Assembly: GCA_025331445.1 (NCBI GenBank)
Contig: JAIWNE010000174.1
Location: 1-45,351, forward strand
Length of the DNA: 45,351 nt
Direction of reading: 5' to 3'
Source: Blakeslea trispora
Taxonomy: Eukaryota; Mucoromycota; Mucoromycetes; Mucorales; Choanephoraceae
Translations under genes and position numbers: made by a program
The notes under the pieces: generated by a model
What the model was told of the DNA's origin: nothing
The model's input: only the letters and a program-made list of their open reading frames with translations
Database searches by the model: none
Part shown: piece by piece, positions 10,013-19,996 of the stretch
Layout of the letters: every line of letters starts with the position of its first letter
Numbering within the stretch: the first letter of the stretch is position 1

Positions 10013-10260
10013 TAAATCGCACCTCCATTGCGGTAATAAAATTAGCATCTCCGCTGCGCTCTGGTTAATTTTCTTGACCTTCAATATGGTTCGGTACGCT
10101 GCGCTTTGTAATTTGCTCGTGCTGCCGCGGGCCAACTAATCCGATGAGAAGATCAAAGTGGGGCCTCACCCATATTTTTTTTGAACCTTCGCTATGGTAT
10201 AAAATAACCCTTTCGCTACGCTTCATGTATTTTGAACCGTCGCTTTAATGAAAAAAAAAC
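10013..10260 (-). repeat. GC-richer subterminal repeats next to Helitron remnant
   Basis: Related blocks recur: CGCTGCGCT near 10052 and 10098, CGCTACGCT at 10214, and TTGACCTTCAATATGG / TTGAACCTTCGCTATGG / TTGAACCGTCGC near 10075, 10181 and 10231. They lie downstream of the helicase remnant on its strand, where a Helitron 3' end would be expected. I could not fix a terminal hairpin plus CTRR end. The link to the Helitron is inference. Confidence 0.4.
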
Positions 10261-10448
10261 ATGTGTCCCGAAGCAGTGGAAACGAATTAAGCTAATTAGA
10301 TGATTTTGAAAAAAGCCTAATAGTATGATTTAGATTGTACTTTTTCCATAGAGGTATAAATTTTGTTTTTATGGTAAGATGAGTTTATTGTTTTAAATAG
10401 CAAAAGTAGATTGAGATAATATATGTAAGGTAATTGATAAGATTGTTT

Positions 10449-11633
10449 TTAAGATTCCATGTTGATATCAGGGCTGTAATTTTTAATAACTTCTGTATAA
10501 ACAACATTGCGTGTGTATGTTTCATTTGATGATTGTATGGAATGTGGAAGCTTTGTGTTGCAGTTGCTGTCCACCATTATCTTAATTGATTCAGGGGTTT
10601 TGACTCTGGATAAGGCTGCATATAATTAGCCAGGACCAAAAACATGGTTTGTTAGATACAATCCAAGGCTATCTAAAGTTTGCCCTTGATCTTTGTTGAT
10701 AGTCGTTCCAAAAGCAAGTTGCACAGGAAACTGACATCTTTCAAAAGGCATAAGAACAGAGGGATCATTGTCTGTATGGATTTTGACTCTTGGAATATAA
10801 ACAACGGTTCAGCATGAGATCCTGTTGCAATGCAAGCTTCTATGACATTTGCGAGCAGACACTTAACAATTAAGCGGGTGCCATTGCAAAGTCCTTGCTT
10901 GGGATCGAGATTACGCAAAAACATGACAGGAACGCCTATTTTCAATGTCAATGCATGTGGTGGCAAGGAACCTGTTTCAATGGAATTTAGAAGCTCAGTT
11001 GGTGCAAGCTGTTGACTGTCCCTGTTTTTTGGTTTATCAGCACTGTAGTAGGTTCTTAATTCACCTGGGAAAACTCTAAGCAGCAGCTCATTTATGCTGG
11101 CTACATCTTTGTTCTTAGTAGTCAAGATAGCTAAAGACATCATGGAACTGTGATCGATTGTCTGAGGATTTGAATACAGCCCAGGATAAACACCCCTCAA
11201 GAGATTGATCAAGTTGTTACCAGGAACAACCATAGCTTTTGGAAGCTTAATCAGATCGGTCTTAGTCGGGCGCTGGTAGATATTGATTGAAAGAGTTTCA
11301 ACCTTATCATCCCCTATATCAAGAAGATAGTCTGCAAATGCTTGTAATTGAAGAGCAAGATTGGGATTATCACGATTGAGAGCATGTTTACTCGAAGTTT
11401 GAGCACTGTGATGTATTGCCAAAGGAAAGACATGTTTAAACATGACGATACAATATCAGCTCTGCTACCTTTTGGAATTACAGGCAGAATTTGTCTAAAG
11501 TCACCACCAAACACAAATAGACAGCCACCGAAAGGAATATCGGCAAAAATGGGATTTTCGGCTTTAAGGATATCCCGAAATGTTCTATCTACTGCTTCAT
11601 AAACTTCTCTACTTATCATAGAAGCCTCGTCCC
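10449..11633 (-). pseudogene. Helitron Pif1-family helicase, C-terminal part
   Basis: The minus strand encodes the C-terminal two thirds of the Pif1-like helicase domain of a Helitron Rep/Hel protein. The first residues after the LTR edge are RDEASMI, the Walker B motif. VFGGDFRQILPVIPKG follows, then ALNRDNPNLALQLQAFADYLL, a long insert, LKIGVPVMFLRNLDPKQGLCNGTRL, and the closing TINKDQGQTLDSLGLYLT and LYAALSRV motifs. Frameshifts occur near 11370 and 10770, and one stop precedes LYAALSRV. The Walker A region and Rep nuclease domain are missing because an LTR replaces everything upstream of 11633. An apparent start codon at 11661 lies inside that LTR. This is a dead fragment. Confidence 0.85.
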
Positions 11634-12058
11634 TGTTATATTCTACGAATATAACAGACACAAAATATAATAAAAATAAGGCGAGTAAAGTCGATTAGAA
11701 TCAGAACGGCCAAAAAAGATAGATATGAATCTGATCCGCGTTTATTTCAAATATGTGCCTAGTATTTATACTTTCTACAATGACTGAGTAACAATCCTTA
11801 ATTTAACTAAGTGACATGGATAATAGCTTATTTTTGGTGTAATGGATAAAGAGTGAGTACCTCTTGTGTATAAACCATAATTCACTATTTGTGCTTCAAT
11901 CCAAGTGTACTTGATACAAATGAAGTGTGATCCAATCCTTTATTTTAGATTGAGTCTAGATGTCAATTAAGCTATAGCCAGTTACAACTGTAGAGCTGTG
12001 AGCACGTTTAGGTCTGTATTATGACTCAGATAGGGTAGAGTGTAGGCTGTATACAACA
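11634..12058 (-). mobile_element. solo LTR, family copy 2 (inverted)
   Basis: Inverted copy of 4056-4481. The plus strand reads TGTTATATTC... to ...TATACAACA, so ends are TG...CA in element orientation. It separates the Helitron helicase (left) from the DIRS-like reverse transcriptase (right). Flanking pentamers GTCCC and CATTT do not match, so a simple insertion into one target is not supported. Confidence 0.8.
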
Positions 12059-13540
12059 CATTTCAAAATGAAAGGAGTTCCTGCTTTAAGAGGCATATTA
12101 GAAAAGGACGACTTCATTTACAAAACAGATTTAAAAGATGCCTACGTCGTAATTCCAATTCACCAACAGTCTCGTCAGTTTTTGACGTGTCACCATCAAA
12201 GAACTGTTTACCAGTACAAGATCTTGGTCTTTAGACTCAGCGTGACCCCAAGGGTTTCCAGCAAACTCATGCGGTTCGTACTAGAAATTTTAAGAAAGGA
12301 AGGCGTTCGTATAGTATATTGCTTAGACGACATTTGTGTACTAAAAAAACGCCAAAAAAAAGTTCCCGAGTTAACAAAGAAAGTAATATTAACTCAGAAG
12401 CATTACATTTCTGCATAAATAAAGTAAAAAATGGTTTCACACCTTTAAGAACTCAAGATTTCCAAGGATTCAATTCAACACAAAGAGGTTTTTTATCAGA
12501 GTTCGTCAAGCCAAGATACAAAAGGTCATTCACCAAATCAAACAGAGCCTGAGACCAGACCACCAATACAGCTGTCGCTGGTTTGCGGACTTTTGGGAGA
12601 AATAACTTCTGTAATTCCAGCAATAGGAGAAGCGCTTTTTCATATTTTCTATCTACAGAGAGACCTCTCTCACAGCTTGGGTCTTCACCATCAATATTGG
12701 AACGGAAGATTCCACTTGAGTCTTCCAGCTAATACATAACTACAACGGTGGCTGACATTTGCACTGAAAAAGAATTGTCTCCTTATCCGAACTCTACCAT
12801 TGACCCATTCAAGCCTAACAATACACACGGATTCATCCGGCACGGGTTGGTGAGTGTCGTCAAAAGACATGAAGATATTCGGTTTCTCGACCAAGGAAGA
12901 AAAGCTAACATCTATAAATGCCTGAGAGCTACAAGCAATTTATTTCGCTTTAAAGCTTCATGCCAAAAAATTCTAAGGTAAAAAGACAGAAGTATTTCCA
13001 GACAACAAGATGGCGTTAAGATATACCACCAAGTTAGGATGAATTTTTTTGTCTTTGTTTTAAAAGCTATCCGTGATGATACAAGATCTTTTCAACGCTT
13101 ACAAGTTGAAACCTACGAGTCACCACATCCCAGGATTGAAGAATGTAGCGGCCTACTAATTAAGCCAAGTACAGAAAAAGCTCCTTTACGATGCAGTCTT
13201 ACCGCAGAAGACAATTCAGCTGATCCAACGAACTTGGGGTTCTCTGACGACGAATGCGTTTGCATCACGGCAAACTAAAAAGCTGCTAATGGTTTGGAGC
13301 TTGAGGCGGGATCCAGATGTCCAAACGACGGATGCTATTCACCAATTATGGCTTTTATCTATTTTTACCGTGAAAGCTAGTTCCAAGAGTTCTACAGAAG
13401 TTGAAACGAGAGATAATCCAATCTGCAGTGCTGATATTCTCTTAATGGTCAACGCAGCACTGGTTTATCATGTTGCTCCAGATGGAATAGCTGTCCTCTC
13501 CTTTAATGTTCATATGGAAAAGCAACAAATGATTGCTTAA
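12059..13540 (+). pseudogene. DIRS-like reverse transcriptase / RNase H, decayed
   Basis: An open stretch from ATG 12068 reads as the middle of a DIRS-type reverse transcriptase: GVPALRGILEKDDFIYKTDL, with motif A aspartate in DLKDAY. LSVTPRVSSKLMRF follows, then YCLDDICVL, where the YxDD tyrosine is changed to cysteine (CLDD). After 12418 the match continues across frames: WFADFWEKITSVIPAIGEAL and FYLQRDL (about 12580-12670). An RNase H start, IHTDSSGTGW, lies near 12825. NAYKLKP and HIPGLKNVAA follow near 13098-13150. In a live element this polyprotein would copy the RNA genome. Several frameshifts and stops show it is dead. The 5' part is missing, cut at the LTR edge. Confidence 0.85.
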
Positions 13541-13679
13541 AAGTTATTCTGAAAAAACGCAGAAACAGGGCATTTTTGAGGAATCAACCAGCTTATTAGA
13601 GAAGAGTCAGCGAAACAAAACCTGTAAAAATCATGTTTTGAAATGAAAAAAATGGACTACCTGGTGTAACGAACAAGTT

Positions 13680-14680
13680 TCCTAGGTTAACCCAACAGCA
13701 TACGGTCCTTTAGTCGTCCTCAAATTTCTTACTGTCAGCAATACATATGCTTGTTTCACTCTGAATGAATACCGCTCCTCGAATGCATCAGCTTTTCGAA
13801 TCTTGACCCCTCGAAAAACGCCTATTGCTAAAGTCGATTTCTTTCGGTCAAAGAAACACCGAGAAGTCAAGATTTCTACTACCTCCCGACTACAGACATG
13901 GGATGCAGATGTTATTGTGTCATACATTTTGGATCATTATGTTACTATTTAAGACATTTTCTTGTATGGCTTGCAACAAAACACTCTTCTCCTTTTTTGC
14001 CTCTCAACCATAGTCCGTTCTTGATTAGACATAGACCGCCTTTAGTTTAGGGATGTCCTCGATTTGTCTCAAGCAAATCCTACATCCCTCACTCTTCATT
14101 TCTGTGAAGGAAAAAAAGTCCAAGTCAAAACTGTTCAATTAGACTTCAACTTCAGTTGAAGAACTCTGTCCTGTACAAACTGCCTACCAATTCACCGAAA
14201 AATCTCCTTCTCTTCAGATTTCTTTACCTCTTGATCACAATTACTTCCTTGACTACAACGAAGAATCTGACAAGATCAATTTCATACGTCCATCAACTCT
14301 CTAAGCGTGAATAAGAACTTCAATAAAGAAGGCTGGTATAGATACGGAAGTCTAAAAACCACATTCGTTTCATTCAGCCTCAAGTACAAAAGCAGTTGAA
14401 CAAGGGTTCTTCATAAATGAAGCGAAGCAGCATGCAAACTGAAGTATCCGCTCAAACACCTCTGAAAAGCACTATTAAAAACCTCTTACTCAACAAGACA
14501 CAAGTACTCAAGTAGCCAATTCAATTTATTCAACAGAAAACCGCATCACATTGGAGGTTGGAGTCGAGCCAACAAGAATTGTTTTAGAAGCGACAAACAA
14601 TACCAAAGTTGATGAGACAAAGACTAAAAGTATGATGCGCGCCCGCTCCTCTTCTTTTTGGTCTCGTCTTTTCTCGTGAC
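13680..14680 (+). pseudogene. DIRS-like tyrosine recombinase, decayed, plus-strand copy
   Basis: This continues the unit at 12059-13540. Blocks readable in changing frames are NPTAYGPLVVLKFLT (13688), EVKISTTSRLQTWDADVIVS (about 13863), LFCLSTIVRS with the first arginine (about 13990), and LTLHFCEGKKVQVKTVQ (about 14085). KPHSFHSASSTKAVEQG near 14365 is the H-x-x-R box, in which the expected arginine is histidine. SEKHY carries the tyrosine region. A tail TLEVGVEPTRIVLEATNN runs to a stop near 14678. It shares block order and tail with the minus-strand pseudogene at 2794-4050. Stops and the lost arginine indicate it is inactive. RT, RNase H and recombinase in this order support the DIRS assignment over Crypton. 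Confidence 0.8.
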
Positions 14681-14880
14681 TTCTTATGATTCTCAGGTCT
14701 TATCATTCCTTCCCCTAAAATATATTAAGTGGATTACCTATGATGTTTAGTACGGAAGATATGAAGGAAAAGGGATGGTTTATTTCCTGACGTATTTATA
14801 TGAAACCAAAGTGTAACTCAGAGAGCATGTACCATGTTTTTAGTCTCCGTCTAATCAACTTTGATATTTTTATTATTTTT
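14681..14880. other. spacer, no gene seen
   Basis: AT-rich spacer between the DIRS-like tail and the MITE. No feature supported. Confidence 0.4.
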
Positions 14881-15195
14881 TTGAAATCGGCAGAATTTGG
14901 CCTAAATTGTGTTGGCCTAAACTGTGTAGGGGTAAATCTAATTCTTAAGAATTAATTTTTTATTTTTGTTTTTGTTTTTTTCATTCATTTTGGGTTCATA
15001 ATGTAAACTACTCCAAATTGAATGAAACTTGTATGAAAAGATAGCGCTATTTTTGCCTTACTATTTGGTTATTTTATCTTTGATTTTTGATCAAGATCAA
15101 GTGAAAATAAAAATAAAAAATTAATTCTTGAAATTCAAATTTACCCCTACACAGTTTAGACCAACACAATTTACGCCAAATTTTGTCGATTTTAA
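14881..15195. mobile_element. MITE-like inverted-repeat element
   Basis: About 90-bp imperfect terminal inverted repeats. The left arm is 14881-14974 (GAAATCGGCAGAATTTGGC, then GTGTAGGGGTAAAT, then GAATTAATTTTTTATTTTT). The right arm 15110-15195 is its reverse complement with scattered mismatches. The 135-bp core has no coding capacity. Such structure is typical of non-autonomous DNA transposons. Superfamily is undetermined because the flanking target duplication is hidden in T/A runs. Confidence 0.75.
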
Positions 15196-15705
15196 AAAAA
15201 AGTAACAAGTTCTAAAAAATTTAGAAAAAAAATACTGGCAGGGGTGCAAAAAAGAAAACATCATTTAGGCTTGTTTTGAGAACATCTCTTGCTAAGAAAC
15301 AGAAGAGACGCAAACAAATGTTTCTTTTAGGAGTATCTTTGGATGAGTGGAGGATTAAGTACCGATAGTATGCGGTTATATGAAGGCCTCCTCTTTTCGA
15401 AACGTCAATGAAAGAGGTCGTTTTCTCATGCCGATTGGAATTTAGGTTTGTCTTTCTTTGAAAAGATCTATTCTAAAATGTTGCTTCTCTTTTCTGGTAT
15501 CACTCTATGAATTAGGCCTCCTTATGATTATCCTTATCAATCAGCTCATCCCTCAACCGAGTATAAGTTTTGTCTTACTATCAGTTTACCAATTAGTTTG
15601 TTGCTTCATCTATCAACTAGGTCATCTACCTGTTCTTTTAACACTCGATTATACAATCTATCTTGTTGTCTATCATCTAAATTCACAAACTATTTACCAA
15701 GCTCT
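15196..15705. other. gene-free stretch, CT-rich toward the right
   Basis: No supported gene. From about 15530 it is dominated by loosely repeated CTATC/CTGTC/CAATTAG words which keep a frame open artificially. Confidence 0.45.
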
Positions 15706-15753
15706 CTATCTTGCTGTCTATCTTGCTGTCTATCTTGCTGTCTATCTTGCTGT
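15706..15753. repeat. 12-bp tandem repeat CTATCTTGCTGT x4
   Basis: Four perfect tandem copies of CTATCTTGCTGT, embedded in about 300 bp (15600-15930) of related degenerate units. The open reading frames here are repeat artefacts. Confidence 0.9.
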
Positions 15754-15939
15754 CTATCATACAGTTTCCAAGTTAGCTTGTCGTTTGTTTCATCAATCTG
15801 TTCATCTACCACTCTATTCTGAAGCCTATTTAACTATCTATCCTATGATCTGTCAAATGGACTATCATTTAGTGTATCTGTTAGTCTGTCAAATGCTCTG
15901 TCAGTTATACTATTCACTGGTCTGTGAAACAACATGATG

Positions 15940-16435
15940 TGTGGATTGTAGTCTAGACTTTAACTTGAAATTATCATTGAATCATCTTATAAAACCATGC
16001 ATCTTATAACACTCTTTGGATTTTTAATGATAAAGCGGTGGTTAAATGGTGGAAAGTTTGAAAAGAAAAATCAAGGCTTATAAAGCTCAAGACTGGAGGC
16101 ACTGTAAAACAGATGTTTTTACGTCCCCCCCCTTCCCATATAAATCAAGTATGTATGGATCTATAGAAATACTAAATAATATCATTAACTTGGGTCAACG
16201 AGCTTTTTTATCCTACACAACAAGTGAAGTTTTGATCTCATGTATTGCAAAGCCTTTTTTTTTTTAGTCAAGTAAAATTTGATCATTGTTTAACATTATA
16301 GAACTTGGTTATTAAATAGTTCCTGACATCTAGAACCAATAAGAGAGTTAATTACAACCCAAGTTAAGAAAAGAAAGTGATTCTTATCATCATGTACAAG
16401 GAGTGGGAATCACTATACATTTGATATAACAGTAA
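15940..16435. other. gene-free stretch downstream of the CCCH gene
   Basis: No supported coding sequence on either strand. Confidence 0.4.
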
Positions 16436-16438
16436 TTG

Positions 16439-16477
16439 TGGGTGTGCGTGTGCGTGTGCGTGTGTGTGTGTGTGTTT
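16439..16477. repeat. GTGTGC/GT microsatellite
   Basis: GTGTGC-type units pass into a pure GT run. It lies about 90 bp beyond the stop codon of the CCCH gene, probably in its 3' untranslated or intergenic region. Confidence 0.9.
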
Positions 16478-16565
16478 TTCAGACCAGATCAAGAAGAAAA
16501 AAGAAAAAGAAATATAGGGGCATATCAAACAAAAGGCTAACAAGAAGCCAAGAGCAAAGGTTTAT

Positions 16566-18524
16566 TCATGAGAAATTCAATTCACCATGACCAAAGAAAC
16601 AGTCATCACCTTTAGGACATTTGCCTGTACTGAAATAGAATTTACATGGCAAAATCTCTTGTTCAAGCCGCTTTCTTTCTTCTTCGGTGCAACCACTATG
16701 ACTGAATGTGCATTCATCACCGTTGTTGCAAAATCCTTTCAAGTAATAAAAACGACATGGCCCTGTCAAGGCACGAAGCATTTCTCTGCTCTCATTGGTC
16801 AATGGAGCATGCGAATAGCAACAGAACTGATTGTTGCACTTGCCTTTCAAAAAGTGGAACCGACATGGCTCAATTGACAAATCCTAGAGATTTTAAAAAA
16901 AAAGTGGATTAGATTCAAGTCTAGTCAGAACTAGTTTTTTTTTGTTATTGTGTGTACTTACATGTGAAAATTCACAATCATCCAGCTTTGAGCAAGAGTT
17001 CGTCTTGAAAAGCTGACAAACTACCTTTTTCTTTGCTGACACAACTACTTTGCTTGGATCATGTCTAAAGATACACTTATCGCCCTAGAAATAAGATATA
17101 AATTATGAGTGGTCTGCTTTGTATATATAAAAAGGTGTCTGATTGCTGACTTACATCTCTACAATAACCACGTAAGAAACGCTTACAATCTACGTGAGCA
17201 ACAAACGGAGCCTTCTGGCACTTGGTTGCACGATTGTTCTCACCTACATCTTCCAATTGACGTTTCTTGCTACTGTTATTATAATTATTGCAAGTGTTGC
17301 AATTGTTCTTGTTGCTGCTCCGGTTGTTGTAGTTGTTGATATGGTTGTCACTCAAATGCTGACGCTTGACAGGCCCTTGAAGCTCGTTTTCGGCTTTTCG
17401 CTTCTGTAATTATCATAGCCAGAAAGCAACAAGTCAAAGGCATCCCAATTGTTGTTGTTGTCGTTGGACAAGTAGTTACCATGAGTCTTGGTAGCTTCTC
17501 GGGCGTTCATTTTCTTCTTCTTTCTATTCTTCTTCTTGTTTTGTGAAATGCCCTCGGAATAAGGCGACAATATCGAAGAATTGTTGGCAAGAGATGTTGT
17601 CTTATAAACATTTTTTTCTTCTACAGCAAGGTTCTTCTTCTATGATTGATTGGCTATGGTCTCAACATTCATTGATACCAAGGCTTTGGCTTTTTTAGCA
17701 TCAACAGAAATAGCAGCAGGTGTAGTATTAGCAGCAGATTTTTGTTCATACATGGCAAGGCCTGTGACGGCAGTGCCAGAGCTAGCTGTCAGTATGTTCA
17801 TGCTTTGGTTATTATTATTAGTATTATTAATACTGTTGTATTTGTCAAAAGCGGCATTTTCAGCAGAAACAGAAGCACCTGTCTTGACCATTTCTTGCAT
17901 ACTTGATGTAGGAGGGGTATTTACAGTGGTGTTTTTAGCAACACCGGAAGAAGAAGAAGCGATATGCACAGGATCTAGAAGCGAGATCTTTTTAAAACCA
18001 GAAGAACCTACTGTTGTAGTAGTAGGTGAAGAAAGAGAAACGCTGCGCGATCGCGACACGACTGTCGATTTGATAGCTGTAGCCGTTTTGATACAGACGG
18101 TTTTGGCTGACCTAATCATGCCTTTCATTGCCGTAGTAGTCTTGCTGCTATTTATATCAGCTTTGGGAAGTCGGGACTTGAAGCTTGTATGTGAGTGGTC
18201 GACGAGGGCAGACTTGAAAGGCACGGTTTTTTGAACAGCAGGCGCTTGTTTTTTCATTGGGATGTAAATGGAGTAAGGCTTCTTCTGCCAAGGTAGTGAT
18301 CGATGCAATTTTTTAGACGTTCGTGCTTGTGATGGCGCGGTAGAAAACGATCCTGTAGCTAGACATAGATCTGTACTGCACAATGAGGCTGAGGGTTCTG
18401 GCTGCTTGTTCTTTGTCTCTTCTTCCTTCTTTCTTCTTTCTTCTTCTGACTGTCTATTCAACTCATCCACAATACGCTGCACGTCTTCAGTCATATAATA
18501 AACAGGCTCTTTATAATCAGACAT
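16566..18524 (-). CDS. CCCH zinc-finger protein with five C-terminal fingers
   Basis: Start ATG at 18524-18522 (MSDYKEPVYYMTEDVQRIV) and stop at 16566. Secure introns are 17154-17085 (70 nt, GTAAGT...CTAG) and 16961-16884 (78 nt, GTAAGT...CTAG), both phase 0. The product has an E/K-rich N-terminal helix (EEERRKKEEE), about 250 residues rich in S/T/A/K, an N-rich stretch, and five CCCH fingers: CKRFLRGYC..CIFRH, CQLFKTNSC..CEFSH, CRFHFLKGKC..CCYSH, CRFYYLKGFC..CTFSH and CKFYFSTGKC..CFFGH. Spacing is C-x7/8-C-x4/5-C-x3-H. Finger order, HDPSKV after finger 1 and PLTNESREML after finger 3 resemble nuclear RNA-binding ZC3H3/ZC3H4-type proteins. A role in nuclear mRNA surveillance or export is inference. 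An in-frame TAG (17642-17640) and a frame change between about 17400 and 17270 mean one or two further introns or mutations are unresolved. Confidence 0.8.
17640..17678 (-). other. in-frame stop or candidate 39-nt intron in CCCH gene
   Basis: The long 5' frame of the CCCH gene meets TAG at 17642-17640, then stays open in the same frame for about 95 more codons. The segment 17678-17640 begins GTATCA and ends ATCATAG. It is 39 nt, a multiple of three, so removing it deletes the stop and keeps the frame. It would be shorter than the other introns in this window (52-78 nt), so a nonsense mutation or sequencing error remains possible. Confidence 0.4.
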
Positions 18525-18759
18525 TTGTTTTGAGTAATAGATGCTTTTCAATTTAGAGTGAGGCTACTAGTTAACAAATAATAGAAAAAGGTGATAAATA
18601 AATAGAAAAGAGAGAGAGAGAAATTCTAAGTGACTCAAGAAAAATTATTTCTGCGTCATTGAAGAAATCATGTGACCTTGCTTTTTCTCTTTTTACTTAT
18701 TATAAGGCATAAAAAAATAATAACGTGTGTGTGTGTGTGAATGCCCAATACACGCTACA
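18525..18759. promoter_or_regulatory. putative 5' region of the CCCH gene
   Basis: Upstream of the minus-strand start. It contains a GAGA-rich tract (18609-18622) and a short GT run (18725-18739). No clear TATA box was found. Assignment as promoter is by position only. Confidence 0.3.
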
Positions 18760-19850
18760 ATTTAAACAGCCAATTGTAATGAAGAATGTACACAATACCT
18801 AAATGATAACATCTTCTTCCTTTTCCCTTTTTTCTTCTTCTTTATTACTTGATAATGTACAATCTGACCGTACTGTATCATTGTGTTAATTGTTAAACAG
18901 CTCACTTTGTGTTTTGCAAATACTTGACAGTTATCTTGACTTCCAAACAAAGTGTCAACTCAGGCCGACATCTGCACTCATCAGCAACATCTCGAGATAA
19001 CAAGCACCATCACCGGAAGAAAGATAGTGAAGCACACATATTCACTTGAGGGCTTGTTTCAGTTGATACAGCAATACACAGAATACAACTCGGTTACAAG
19101 TAGCTACAAGTCAAGTCGAAAAAAAAAGGACTCAAGACGAAACAAAAACAAAAAGTGTTGAGATGTAGGCATGTCATAGGGTAGTCATCGTCAAGATCCA
19201 AGATGCTGATCTTGAGATTCAAGATGAACGAGCAACTAGAAAGTTGAGGTGGACACAAAAGTCAAACACAAGAAGAAAGAGAGAAAGAGAGAAAGAGAGA
19301 AAGAGAGACTAAAGAAGGTTATAAAGCGTAGACTTGTAAGACGGAAATCAAGACATTGAGTGCAACGTATTCATGTTGCTTTCTCCTAATGCTATTTTCT
19401 TGAACAATATCTCTCCTTTTAAAGTATTAATGGCAAGTATATTATAGAGAAAGAGACAAATACGTTAGCTGTTTGTTATTGTATTGAAGAATGACAAGGT
19501 GTATCAAGGCTGAAAATATACTGGCAGCACTGATACAGCAGCATTCCTTCTACTTTCACTTGATTACTGTCGCATGGAATAAAACAATGTATGAGAAAGA
19601 TGATTATGTATGAGCCTAAAATCAAAGTGAGCGGAAAGGATAGAAAAAAAAAGGAGTAGAAATTAATTTTCCAGACATACAAATTACCAGCCATTTGTTT
19701 ATATACGAAAATTGGAAACCACAACTTGGCAACAACTTTTTGCTTCAGCCTATATAAACCCCAATTTCTCAGTCTACAAGTGCCCTGGAAACCATCTGTG
19801 AATGGTCTAGAGCGCCGAGTAGTGTTGACACGAAGCATAGCAGTTTATCT
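18760..19850 (+). repeat. segmental duplicate A (pair of 35967-37623)
   Basis: About 1.1 kb that recurs at 35967-37623 with substitutions and small indels. It includes a short open frame from GTG 18952 (VSTQADICTHQQHLEITSTI...), a GAGAAA run (19270-19308) and a promoter-like segment near 19750. The frame is shared with the second copy for about 60 codons. In the part compared, three of four base changes alter the amino acid, so purifying selection is not evident. Not recognised as a known gene or element. Confidence 0.75.
19747..19800 (+). promoter_or_regulatory. promoter-like segment inside the duplicate
   Basis: CAGCCTATATAAACCCC followed 25-30 bp later by CAGTCTACAAG forms a TATA-box/initiator-like arrangement. 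The same segment is almost unchanged at about 37535-37590 although neighbouring sequence has diverged. No transcript unit downstream could be identified. Confidence 0.4.
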
Positions 19851-19906
19851 GTCCTATGCGGAAGGGAGACAGATGCGAGGTGAACTAGTGTCATTCGCAG
19901 GTGGTT

Positions 19907-19916
<10 letters not shown>

Positions 19917-19996
<80 letters not shown>
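19917..19996. repeat. (GT)n microsatellite
   Basis: About 80 bp of nearly pure GT with one GTAT interruption. Cys/Val or His/Thr repeat frames over it are artefacts. Confidence 0.97.

Noticed and set aside
15458..15937. 159-codon frame as a membrane protein
   Set aside because: It is kept open by CTATC/CTGTC repeats (including 4 x CTATCTTGCTGT); hydrophobicity is compositional.
18952..19161. Short frame VSTQADICTHQQHL... as a conserved gene (also 36148-36504)
   Set aside because: In the compared part most differences between the duplicates change the amino acid and the frame lengths differ; start would be GTG.
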